Below, piece after piece: positions 8,124 to 16,352 of a stretch of 44,624 nucleotides of DNA. Numbering within the stretch: the stretch's first letter is position 1; every line of letters starts with the position of its first letter. A program made the position numbers and the translations under genes. Source of the DNA: an uncultured bacterium (GTDB lineage: Bacteria; Bacteroidota; Bacteroidia; Bacteroidales; Bacteroidaceae); assembly GCA_905215555.1 (NCBI GenBank), contig CAJMQU010000036.1:1-44624 (forward strand). Reading direction: 5' to 3'. The notes beneath the pieces are model-generated. The model saw only the letters and a list, made by a program, of their open reading frames with translations. It was not told the origin of the DNA and made no database searches.

Positions 8124-8324
8124 TGACAAATTGTATTTTCAGCCGGCTGAGAATCCATTGTTTCTGTCCTGATGCTGGTGAAAGCTGAAATATGCGAATG
8201 AAAGTAAGCAAGTGACAGATTGATTGAGGAATATCGAAATACTTACATTTATTCTGGAGTAGAATATCCCTTGAAAATTACTCTTATAAGTGAAAAGCAT
8301 GATGCAAATAAGTGCTTCAGTCGG

Positions 8325-8434
8325 AAGTAGTAACCCTTTTACCCATAAGTAGTAACCATATCACCTATAAGTAGTAACCATATTACCTATAAGTAGTAAC
8401 CATATTACCTATAAGTAGTAACCCTTTTCTGCAT
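8325..8434. repeat. Five tandem copies of a 22-bp unit upstream of susC
   Basis: Five head-to-tail units start at 8325, 8347, 8369, 8391 and 8413. Each starts AAGTAGTAACC; the middle three continue ATATyACCTAT and the outer two CTTTT. The period is exactly 22 bp, about two helical turns, and is not a multiple of three, so it is not coding. It ends about 440 bp before susC and 260 bp before the palindromic operator. Its role is unknown: a phased protein-binding array or simple repeat expansion. Confidence 0.92.
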
Positions 8435-8695
8435 AAATAACTTGTATAGTAGTATGTATATGCAGTAATGGCGAATTTTTATTCCTTGCTTATTTATAAA
8501 ATATGCTGGAGCGCAGATTTTGTATTTTGTTCGTGTTGCAGAAAGTATACAAATGTAATCATTGTGAGGGCAAATGATGGATTTAGCTTTCGTATTGATG
8601 TCTTATAATGTTCGTCTTTTGAAAATGCCTATATATTTATCGGATATCATCTTTTGAAATAAGATTCTTTTGAGAGTTGTAGTTGTGCAATTCCG

Positions 8696-8709
8696 TGCAA
8701 TCGTTTGCA
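8696..8709. promoter_or_regulatory. LacI-type operator upstream of susC
   Basis: TGCAATCGTTTGCA is a near-perfect palindrome around a central CG (flanked by G and C, giving GTGCAA/TTGCAC arms), the form typical of LacI-family operators. An extra half site GTGCAAT lies at 8685-8691. The same motif with one change stands at 23947-23960 before the amylase operon, at the same distance from its -7 box. No LacI-family regulator gene is in the window. Confidence 0.65.
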
Positions 8710-8764
8710 CTGTTGCTATTGCATATTTCTTATGTTTCTTATATTTTAATATTTATATAAAGCA

Positions 8765-8772
8765 TATTTTTG
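8765..8772 (+). promoter_or_regulatory. susC -7 box (TATTTTTG)
   Basis: TATTTTTG matches TAnnTTTG exactly. There is no TTG at the proper -33 position, which fits a promoter that depends on an activator. The expected transcript has an AT-rich leader of about 100 nt. The palindrome at 8696-8709 is centred 62 bp upstream. Confidence 0.55.
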
Positions 8773-8876
8773 TTGCGTCATGTTATAGATACCTTATAAA
8801 AGAAAAAGCAATCGAAAGATAATTTCGAATAATAAATATAGGTAATTAATATTGTTAACTTTAATTTTTTAAATGC

Positions 8877-11800
8877 ATGAAGCAAGTTAATCTTAGAATC
8901 TGTCGAATGATTCTTCCCCTATTAGTAGGGTTATTCTTGTCTGTAGGCGTTTATGCACAGAACATCACCGTGAAAGGGCATGTAAAAGATGCCACGGGGT
9001 TGGAAGTGATAGGCGCGAATGTCGTAGAGAAAGGAAATTCTGCGAATGGTACAATCACTGATTTAGATGGTAATTTTACGTTGAGCGTTCCGCAAGGGGC
9101 TACGCTTGTTGTTTCTTTTATTGGCTATAAAACGGAAGAAGTAAAGGCGGCTTCCACTGTTATGGTGACTCTACAGGATGATTCACAACTTCTGGATGCT
9201 GTTGTGGTAATCGGATATGGTACTGTGAAGAAGAATGATGCTACAGGCTCGGTTACAGCTATTAAACCTGATGAATTGAGCAAAGGTATCACCACAAATG
9301 CGCAGGATATGTTATCTGGTAAAGTAGCTGGTGTAAGCGTTATCTCTAATGATGGTACTCCGGGTGGTGGTGCACAAATCCGTATCCGTGGTGGTTCTTC
9401 TTTGAATGCAAGTAATGATCCGTTGATTGTTATTGATGGTCTGGCTATTGACAACCAAGGTATTAAAGGTATGTCAAATGGTCTGTCTATGGTTAACCCT
9501 GCTGATATTGAAACCTTTACTGTATTGAAAGACGCTTCTGCAACTGCTATCTACGGTTCGCGTGCATCTAATGGTGTAATTCTTATTACTACTAAAAAAG
9601 GTAAGAGCGGACAGGCTCCAAAGGTAAGTTACAATGGTTATGTATCATTTTCTACTACTCAAAAACGATATGATGTATTGAGTGGTGATGAATACCGAGC
9701 TTATGCTACTAAACTATGGGGGGATAAATTACCGTCTGAATTGGGTACAGATGATACAGATTGGCAGGACCAAATTTATCGCACTGCTGTAAGCACTGAC
9801 CACCACGTTTCTATCAATGGTGGTTTTAAAAACTTACCTTATCGTGTTTCTTTAGGTTACACGAATGATAATGGTATCGTTAAGACTTCTAATTTCCAAC
9901 GTTTTACAGCATCAGTAAACCTAGCTCCTACATTCTTTGATGAGCATCTGAAATTTAATATCAATGCTAAGTATATGAATGGTAAAAACCGTTATGCTGA
10001 TACCGGTGCTGCTGTTGGTGGGGCATTGTCTATGGATCCCACACGTCCTGTATACGGAACAGGTGAGCCATATAAATTTACTGGTGGTTATTGGCAAAAT
10101 ACAGCTTCTACCAACAACTTTAGTGATAAAACATGGAACTATACTGTGAATCCTAACTCTACTCAAAACCCGTTAGCTGCATTGGAACTCAAGAATGATA
10201 ATGCCAATAGTAATGATTTTGTAGGTAATGTGGATGTAGATTATAAAGTACATTTCCTGCCCGACCTGCATATCCATGCAAGTATGGGTGGTGAGTATGC
10301 AGAAGGTACCCAGACAACTATTACCTCTCCCTATTCTTTCTCTAATAACTATTATGGTTGGAATGGTGCTGCCACACAATATAAATATAATCTCTCTTAT
10401 AATGTATATGCACAATATATCAAATCTTTAGGTTCTCATGACTTCGATGTAATGGTGGGTGGTGAAGAGCAACACTTCCATCGTAACGGATTTGATGAAG
10501 GCCAAGGCTGGGATGCTTATCTTGGAGAAGCGCATGATGCAACTTTGCGTGAACAGACTGCTTATGCAACCCGAAATACACTGGTTTCTTACTTTGGTCG
10601 TTTAAACTATTCTTTATTGAATCGTTATCTGTTTACATTCACGATGCGTTGGGATGGATCTTCACGTTTTGCTAAAGATAACCGTTGGGGAACATTCCCG
10701 TCACTAGCTTTGGGCTGGAAGTTGAAAGAAGAAAACTTCCTGAAAGATGTAAGCTTCCTTTCTGATTTGAAACTGCGTTTAGGTTGGGGTATCACCGGAC
10801 AACAGGATATAGGTGATGACTTTGCTTATTTGCCTCTATATGTAATTAACAATGACTTTGCTCAATATCCTTTTGGCGATACTTATTATTCAACTTCACG
10901 TCCGAAGGCTTTTAACGAAGAGTTGAAATGGGAAAAGACTACTACGTGGAATGGTGGTTTGGATTTTGGTTTCCTGAACGGAAGAATCAGCGGTGCTATC
11001 GATGGTTATTACCGTAAGACGGACGACTTGTTGAACAGTGTGAAAATTCCCGTTGGTACTAACTTCAATGCGCAAATGATGCAGAATATCGGATCACTGG
11101 AAAATTATGGTGTGGAATTCTCTATCAATGCCAAGCCAATTGTTACGAAGGATTTTACTTGGGATTTGAGTTACAACATTACGTGGAATCACAATGAAAT
11201 TACCAAGTTGACCGGTGGCAATGATGACGATTATTATGTAGAGGCTGGCGATGCAATTTCCAAAGGTGTTAATACTAAGGTACAAGTAAACAAAGTGGGA
11301 TATGCGGCTAATTCATTCTATGTTTATCAACAAGTATATGATGAGAATGGAAAGCCTATTGAGAATACGTTTGTTGACCGTAATGGTGACGGTATTATTA
11401 ATAGTGCAGATAAATATATTTATAAGAAACCGGCTGGTGATGTCTTGATGGGACTTACTTCTAAGATGTTATACAAGAACTTTGACTTTAGTTTCTCTTT
11501 GCGTGCAAGCCTGAATAACTATGTGTATTATGACTTTTTAAGCAATAAAGCTAATACCAGTACTTCGGGATTGTATTCAAACAATGCATATTCTAATATA
11601 CCTGTTGAAGCTCTCTCACTTGGATTTACGGGAAAAGGTGATTACGCTATGAGTGATTACTTCGTACGTAATGCATCATTTATACGTTGCGATAACATTA
11701 CGTTAGGTTATTCTTTCCAGAATCTGTTGAAGAGCCAGTCTTATAAAGGTATTGGCGGACGTGTTTATGCTACAGTACAAAATCCGTTTATAATTAGTAA

Positions 11801-11897
11801 ATACAATGGCCTTGATCCTGAAGTAAAGAGTGGTATAGATAAAAATCCGTATCCAAGAGCTATGACTTTCTTGTTAGGCCTGAGTCTGCAATTCTAA
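8877..11897 (+). CDS. susC: SusC-like TonB-dependent starch oligosaccharide transporter
   Basis: A 1006-residue outer-membrane protein. Residues 1-28 are a signal peptide ending VYAQ. A carboxypeptidase-regulatory-like beta domain follows (about 30-105, VKGHVKDATGLEVIGANV), then the TonB box/plug region starting VVVIGYGTVKKND (about 110-230, with VLKDASATAIYGSRASNGVILITTKK in short). The 22-strand barrel fills the rest and ends in the aromatic LLGLSLQF typical of barrel C-termini. With SusD it forms the pedal-bin complex that imports glycans using TonB energy. The SusD partner 22 bp downstream has canonical starch contacts, so maltooligosaccharides are the expected cargo. It is the first gene of susCDEF and has an AT-rich 5' region with a possible activator site. 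Confidence 0.93.
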   Translation: MKQVNLRICRMILPLLVGLFLSVGVYAQNITVKGHVKDATGLEVIGANVVEKGNSANGTITDLDGNFTLSVPQGATLVVSFIGYKTEEVKAASTVMVTLQDDSQLLDAVVVIGYGTVKKNDATGSVTAIKPDELSKGITTNAQDMLSGKVAGVSVISNDGTPGGGAQIRIRGGSSLNASNDPLIVIDGLAIDNQGIKGMSNGLSMVNPADIETFTVLKDASATAIYGSRASNGVILITTKKGKSGQAPKVSYNGYVSFSTTQKRYDVLSGDEYRAYATKLWGDKLPSELGTDDTDWQDQIYRTAVSTDHHVSINGGFKNLPYRVSLGYTNDNGIVKTSNFQRFTASVNLAPTFFDEHLKFNINAKYMNGKNRYADTGAAVGGALSMDPTRPVYGTGEPYKFTGGYWQNTASTNNFSDKTWNYTVNPNSTQNPLAALELKNDNANSNDFVGNVDVDYKVHFLPDLHIHASMGGEYAEGTQTTITSPYSFSNNYYGWNGAATQYKYNLSYNVYAQYIKSLGSHDFDVMVGGEEQHFHRNGFDEGQGWDAYLGEAHDATLREQTAYATRNTLVSYFGRLNYSLLNRYLFTFTMRWDGSSRFAKDNRWGTFPSLALGWKLKEENFLKDVSFLSDLKLRLGWGITGQQDIGDDFAYLPLYVINNDFAQYPFGDTYYSTSRPKAFNEELKWEKTTTWNGGLDFGFLNGRISGAIDGYYRKTDDLLNSVKIPVGTNFNAQMMQNIGSLENYGVEFSINAKPIVTKDFTWDLSYNITWNHNEITKLTGGNDDDYYVEAGDAISKGVNTKVQVNKVGYAANSFYVYQQVYDENGKPIENTFVDRNGDGIINSADKYIYKKPAGDVLMGLTSKMLYKNFDFSFSLRASLNNYVYYDFLSNKANTSTSGLYSNNAYSNIPVEALSLGFTGKGDYAMSDYFVRNASFIRCDNITLGYSFQNLLKSQSYKGIGGRVYATVQNPFIISKYNGLDPEVKSGIDKNPYPRAMTFLLGLSLQF

Positions 11898-11919
11898 ATA
11901 ACATAAAAATGAATTTATC

Positions 11920-13575
11920 ATGAAAACGAATTATATAAAACATATATTTTCTGCTGCACTAATTGCTGCTTTTTCTTTTGGAGCAACTTCGTGCATCAAT
12001 GATTTGGATATTAGCCCGATCGATCCTCAAACAGGAGGTAGTTTCGATCAGGAAGGAGTATTTGTAAAAGGGTATGCTATGTTGGGTGTGACCGGGCAGA
12101 AAGGTATTGCTGGTTCTCCAGACTTGGATGGACAAGATGAAGGTGAATCAGGTTTCTACCGTACTACTTTTAACTGTAATGAATTGCCTACGGATGAATG
12201 TATTTGGGCATGGCAAGACAATGTAGATATTCCTCAGTTTACGAGAATTGGTTGGAACTCTTCCAGCCAGCGTACGGAGTGGGCTTATGTTCGTCTGGGT
12301 TATGACATTACACAATATAACTTCTTCCTCGATCAGACAGAAGGTAAAACAGATGCGGAAACAGTGCGTCAACGTGCTGAAATACGTTTCTTACGTGCCT
12401 TGCACTATTGGTACTTCCTCGATTTGTTTGGCAAAGCTCCGTTTAAGGATCATTTCAGCAATGAACTTCCTATAGAAAAGAAGGGCAAAGAATTATATGA
12501 TTTCATCCAGAATGAACTGAATGAGATTGAAAATGATATGTATGAACCTCGCCAAGCTCCTTTCGGGCGTGCGGACAAAGCTGCAAACTGGTTGCTTCGC
12601 GCACGTTTGTATCTGAATGCTGGTGTATACACAGGACAGACTGATTATGCCAAAGCTGAAGAGTATGCTTCTAAAGTTATTGGCTCGGCATATAAGTTGT
12701 GTCCGGATTATCGATTGCTTTTTATGGCTGATAATGATGAGAATGAAGATGCTATGCAGGAAATCATTCTTCCTATCCGTCAAGATGGTGTGAAGACACG
12801 TAATTATGGTGGTTCTACGTATTTAGTTTGTGGTAGCCGCATTAGCGGTATGCCTCGTATGGGAACAACGAATGGTTGGTCTTGTATCTTTGCCCGTGCT
12901 TCTTTTGTACAAAAGTTCTTTTCCGATCTGTCTAAAGTTCCGATGTTGCCTGAGGATGTAGAAATACCTGATGCAAAAGAACTTGGAACAGATGAAAAAA
13001 TTGATGCTTTCGATGTACAATACGGAATTCGTACAGTTGATATGATTAAGGCTGCTGGTGATGATCGTGCCATGTTATATTCAGGTGTAGGAGGTGGCAG
13101 ACGTAAACTTCAGGCTGAAGCCATTACTGGATTTTTAGATGGTTTGTCTATCGTGAAATGGCAGAATATTCGCTCGGATGGTAAGCCTACCAGTCATACT
13201 GAATACCCTGATACAGATATTCCTTTGTTCCGTCTGGCAGAAGCTTATCTAACACGTGCAGAAGCTGTCTACCGTCAAGGGGGAGATGCTACTGCTGATA
13301 TCAATGAACTGCGCAAGCGTGCTAACTGTACAAGATTGGTACAGACTGTTACTGAACAGGAACTTATTGATGAGTGGGCTCGCGAATTCTATTTGGAGGG
13401 TCGCCGTCGCTCTGACTTGGTTCGTTTTGGTATGTTTACTACCAATAAATATATTTGGGACTGGAAAGGTGGAACAGCTAAAGGAACAAGTGTTGCTTCG
13501 TTCTATAATGTTTTCCCGATTCCTGTATCAGATATTAATAACAATGAGAATATGACACAGAATGTGGGCTATTAA
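11920..13575 (+). CDS. susD: SusD starch-binding surface lipoprotein
   Basis: A 551-residue lipoprotein, lipid-anchored at C25 (GATSC), that caps SusC and binds alpha-glucan helices. TPR-like helices form the scaffold. The residues I recall as starch contacts in B. thetaiotaomicron SusD sit at the same numbers here: D73, R81, W96, W98 and N101 in ECIWAWQDN, Y296 in TRNYGG and W320 in TTNGWS. The N-terminus (CINDLDISPIDPQTGGSFDQ) and the end (PIPVSDINNNENM) are also SusD-like, and the length is as I remember it. This is strong evidence that the locus is a genuine starch system and not a SusD paralogue for another glycan. It is translated from the susC transcript. Confidence 0.95.
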   Translation: MKTNYIKHIFSAALIAAFSFGATSCINDLDISPIDPQTGGSFDQEGVFVKGYAMLGVTGQKGIAGSPDLDGQDEGESGFYRTTFNCNELPTDECIWAWQDNVDIPQFTRIGWNSSSQRTEWAYVRLGYDITQYNFFLDQTEGKTDAETVRQRAEIRFLRALHYWYFLDLFGKAPFKDHFSNELPIEKKGKELYDFIQNELNEIENDMYEPRQAPFGRADKAANWLLRARLYLNAGVYTGQTDYAKAEEYASKVIGSAYKLCPDYRLLFMADNDENEDAMQEIILPIRQDGVKTRNYGGSTYLVCGSRISGMPRMGTTNGWSCIFARASFVQKFFSDLSKVPMLPEDVEIPDAKELGTDEKIDAFDVQYGIRTVDMIKAAGDDRAMLYSGVGGGRRKLQAEAITGFLDGLSIVKWQNIRSDGKPTSHTEYPDTDIPLFRLAEAYLTRAEAVYRQGGDATADINELRKRANCTRLVQTVTEQELIDEWAREFYLEGRRRSDLVRFGMFTTNKYIWDWKGGTAKGTSVASFYNVFPIPVSDINNNENMTQNVGY

Positions 13576-13609
13576 TCAATAGTTTATCATCTAATAAAAG
13601 AATATAGTT

Positions 13610-14776
13610 ATGAAAAAAATATTCAATATAATACTGGCTTCCATATTCGCACTGCCCTTGTTTACAGCTTGCGAAACGGATAATGACAGCAATCCGATTT
13701 TACATGAGCCTGATACATTTACACTCAATACGCCCGTGTATGCTGCTAACAATGTATATGACCTGAAGAATGCCAAAACAGTGGAACTGACTTGCTCACA
13801 ACCTGATTATGGTTTCCCGGCACCTACGACTTATACTGTACAAGTATCTTTGTCCGCTGATTTTCAGGAGGCAACGGATGATGTAAAAGCTAACTATATA
13901 GAGTTGGGCAGCGTGTTTACGTCAGCTAAACTGAATGTGGATGCTTCTGAACTTAACGCTACGTTGCTTGAATTGTGGGCTGCAGCAAACGATGAAAATA
14001 CAGCTTTTCCAACAGACCCGATTAGCGTATATGTACGTTTGAAGGCTACCATTACAGATAGTGGACGTGGAGTATGCCTTTCTAATGTTATTGAATTGCC
14101 GAAAGTATTAGGATCTGCAGACGCAAGTTCATTGGCTCCGCCGAAGACAATGTTTATTATTGGATCTATGATTGAAGATTGGGGAGTATGGAAACCGATG
14201 ACAATGGTTAGCGGTTTAGATGGTCAGTTCTGGACAATGGTTTATTTTGATGCAAATTCAGAATTCAAGTTTGGTACTAAAGAAAAAGAATATATTGGCA
14301 TGACAGATAGTCGTCTGACTATTACGGATAAGGCAAATGCCGGAATCGAAGGTGATGATAATATTAAAGTAACAACTGCTGGTTGGTATATTGTTTACAT
14401 TAAAGCAGCTGTCAAAGGGGATGATTATGTATTTACCATGACATTCTATCCGGGTGAAGTCTATTTGTTTGGTGTTACTAATGGTGGTGTATGGGCATAT
14501 GATGACGGTTGGAAGTTTACCGCTCCTGACGCTAAGGATGGTAATTTTGTATCTCCTGCAATGGTTGCAAGTGGAGAAGTCCGTATGTGTGTCAAGACAG
14601 AAGTAGATTGGTGGAGAACTGAATTTACACTCTATGATGGTAACATATTCTATCGTGAAAATATTGCAGTTAACGATAGTTGGGGCGCTGATGTGGGTGC
14701 TGGCTATTCTATACAGGGTTCAGCAGGTAAGATTATGCAACTGAACTTTACTGCCGGAACAGGTGAAATGAAGTAA
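13610..14776 (+). CDS. susE: SusE-like starch-binding surface lipoprotein
   Basis: A 388-residue lipoprotein anchored at C21 (LFTAC). An N-terminal immunoglobulin-like SusE domain covers about 24-170. Two starch-binding beta-sandwich modules follow, one starting near 176 (MFIIGSMIEDWGVWKPM) and one near 282 (VYLFGVTNGGVWAYDDGW). The last module contains DWWRTEF, which is shared with the last module of SusF. SusE binds starch at the cell surface and tunes the size of imported oligosaccharides in the classical system. The gene lies 34 bp after susD and 25 bp before susF. Its length is close to that of the classical SusE. Confidence 0.88.
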   Translation: MKKIFNIILASIFALPLFTACETDNDSNPILHEPDTFTLNTPVYAANNVYDLKNAKTVELTCSQPDYGFPAPTTYTVQVSLSADFQEATDDVKANYIELGSVFTSAKLNVDASELNATLLELWAAANDENTAFPTDPISVYVRLKATITDSGRGVCLSNVIELPKVLGSADASSLAPPKTMFIIGSMIEDWGVWKPMTMVSGLDGQFWTMVYFDANSEFKFGTKEKEYIGMTDSRLTITDKANAGIEGDDNIKVTTAGWYIVYIKAAVKGDDYVFTMTFYPGEVYLFGVTNGGVWAYDDGWKFTAPDAKDGNFVSPAMVASGEVRMCVKTEVDWWRTEFTLYDGNIFYRENIAVNDSWGADVGAGYSIQGSAGKIMQLNFTAGTGEMK

Positions 14777-14801
14777 TTAACCTTTAAAAGAACGATTCAT
14801 T

Positions 14802-16232
14802 ATGAGAAAACATTTAATATATGCAGGGCTATTTCTGGTATCAATAGGATTCTCTGCTTGTGACGAAGATTTTAAGGACTGGGCTGACCCTCAGTCCAAT
14901 CCTCAGGAAGATGCAGTTGCACAACTGACCGCTACTTTTGCGGCGGGTAAGGATGCCAGCATTGTTATGGATGAGGCAACAGTGGATTCTGTTGAAATTG
15001 TAAAATTGAGCTCGACTACGGCAGAAGAAGGTAGTTCTATTGCCATTAATTCTCTGACTTTGAATGGAGATTATACAATTCCATATGCAGTAAAGGAAGG
15101 TAATGTAATAAAGGTAGCATTGGCACAATTAGATAGTGTGACACAAGAAGCTTATAAAAGCCGTGCCAGTGTGGAGCGTGAATTGAAAGTGGCAGTTAAA
15201 GCTTCTGCTGTCACTTCTTCTGGAGAAGGCATTCAGCTTTCAGGCAATGAAGTAAGTATCACTCTGAAACCAGGTGCAACTCCGGTTCCTGATCCTGATG
15301 GATATTACATTGTTGGTGATTTTAAAGGTTGGAGTGCAGCTGGAGCTATTCCTATGACTAAAGCTGGTGATAATTTGTATACTCTGGAAATGGAAGCTAC
15401 GGATGTTGCATATTTTAAAATTTTCCCGGCTTCTGCTATTAATGGAGATGACTTGGATTGGGATAAAGCTCTTGGAAGTGCAGTAGACGGTGATGTTTCC
15501 GGTGATAACTTTATTGTATGGACAGATGTACAGGCTATTAAGTCTGAATTAGTTGGTAGAATAAAGATTACTGTTGATGTTGCTAATTATCGTTTTACAG
15601 TGAAGGATAATAGTGCACCTACGGAAATTTATATGACCGGTAGTGCTTACAACTGGGGAGGTACTTGGAACCAATTTATCCCTGTGAATGATACAAAGGG
15701 AGCTTTCTGGGGAATTTATTATTTCGGTACTGATGAAGAAGTGAAGTTTGCTCCGCAAGCTGATTGGGGTGGTGACTTTGGTTTTGCTGCATCTATTTCG
15801 GCTGCATCTATTGAACTGGCAGGTTTGTCTGATTCAGGTGGTAACATTAAGGTTGGCAAAGCCGGTTGGTATTTGGTATTTGTTTCAGTTATTGGTGATG
15901 ATAAACGAGTTGAATTTGAGAAACCCAATGTCTACTTGATAGGTGATGTTTCTAAAGGTGGTTGGGATGCGCAATTAGGTGAACAAGACTTGTTTACTGT
16001 ACCTACAACAGCTGATGGGGAATTTATTTCTTCTGAGTTTGCCAAGGATGGAGAAGTACGTATCTGTGTTCACCCCGAAGCTGCTTCTACTGATTGGTGG
16101 AGAACAGAATTCATTGTTCTTGAAGGTAAGATAGCTTATCGTGGAAATGGTGGTGACCAAGCTCGCGTTCAAGGTCGGGTTGGACAAAAAACTTATTTGA
16201 ACTTTGGTAATAATACTGGAAGAATAGAATAA
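14802..16232 (+). CDS. susF: SusF-like starch-binding surface lipoprotein with three modules
   Basis: A 476-residue lipoprotein anchored at C20 (GFSAC). After an N-terminal domain (about 22-160) come three tandem starch-binding modules beginning near 164 (GYYIVGDFKGWSAAG), 272 (EIYMTGSAYNWGGTW) and 374 (NVYLIGDVSKGGWDA). The classical SusF also has three binding modules. The last module repeats the SusE pattern DWWRTEF. It is non-catalytic and should hold starch at the surface for SusC/D. A hairpin terminator follows 20 bp after the stop, so susCDEF forms a closed operon. Confidence 0.88.
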   Translation: MRKHLIYAGLFLVSIGFSACDEDFKDWADPQSNPQEDAVAQLTATFAAGKDASIVMDEATVDSVEIVKLSSTTAEEGSSIAINSLTLNGDYTIPYAVKEGNVIKVALAQLDSVTQEAYKSRASVERELKVAVKASAVTSSGEGIQLSGNEVSITLKPGATPVPDPDGYYIVGDFKGWSAAGAIPMTKAGDNLYTLEMEATDVAYFKIFPASAINGDDLDWDKALGSAVDGDVSGDNFIVWTDVQAIKSELVGRIKITVDVANYRFTVKDNSAPTEIYMTGSAYNWGGTWNQFIPVNDTKGAFWGIYYFGTDEEVKFAPQADWGGDFGFAASISAASIELAGLSDSGGNIKVGKAGWYLVFVSVIGDDKRVEFEKPNVYLIGDVSKGGWDAQLGEQDLFTVPTTADGEFISSEFAKDGEVRICVHPEAASTDWWRTEFIVLEGKIAYRGNGGDQARVQGRVGQKTYLNFGNNTGRIE

Positions 16233-16251
16233 TATATTTTTATAATAGTAT

Positions 16252-16290
16252 AGAGGGTACCCTAAAATGAAGGGTATCCTCTTATTATTT
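16252..16290 (+). terminator. Terminator after susF
   Basis: AGAGGGTACCCT (16252-16263) pairs with AGGGTATCCTCT (16271-16282) with one G-T wobble and a 7-nt loop, followed by TATTATTTCT. It closes the susCDEF transcript, at least partly. Confidence 0.75.
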
Positions 16291-16308
16291 CTAGTCTCTA
16301 TGTCTTTT

Positions 16309-16339
16309 TTGTGATTTCGCCAACAGGTTAGTATCTTTA
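16309..16339 (+). promoter_or_regulatory. Promoter of the GH13 gene
   Basis: TTG at 16309-16311 and TATCTTTA at 16332-16339 (7 of 8 to TAnnTTTG) have a 20-bp spacer. It lies between the susF terminator and the GH13 start, giving a leader of about 8-10 nt. The TGCAA palindrome is absent here. Confidence 0.6.
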
Positions 16340-16352
16340 AACTTTATGTATC

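Noticed and set aside
8325..8434. CRISPR array
   Set aside because: The units are head to tail with no variable spacers and only 22 bp long, and no cas genes are in the window.
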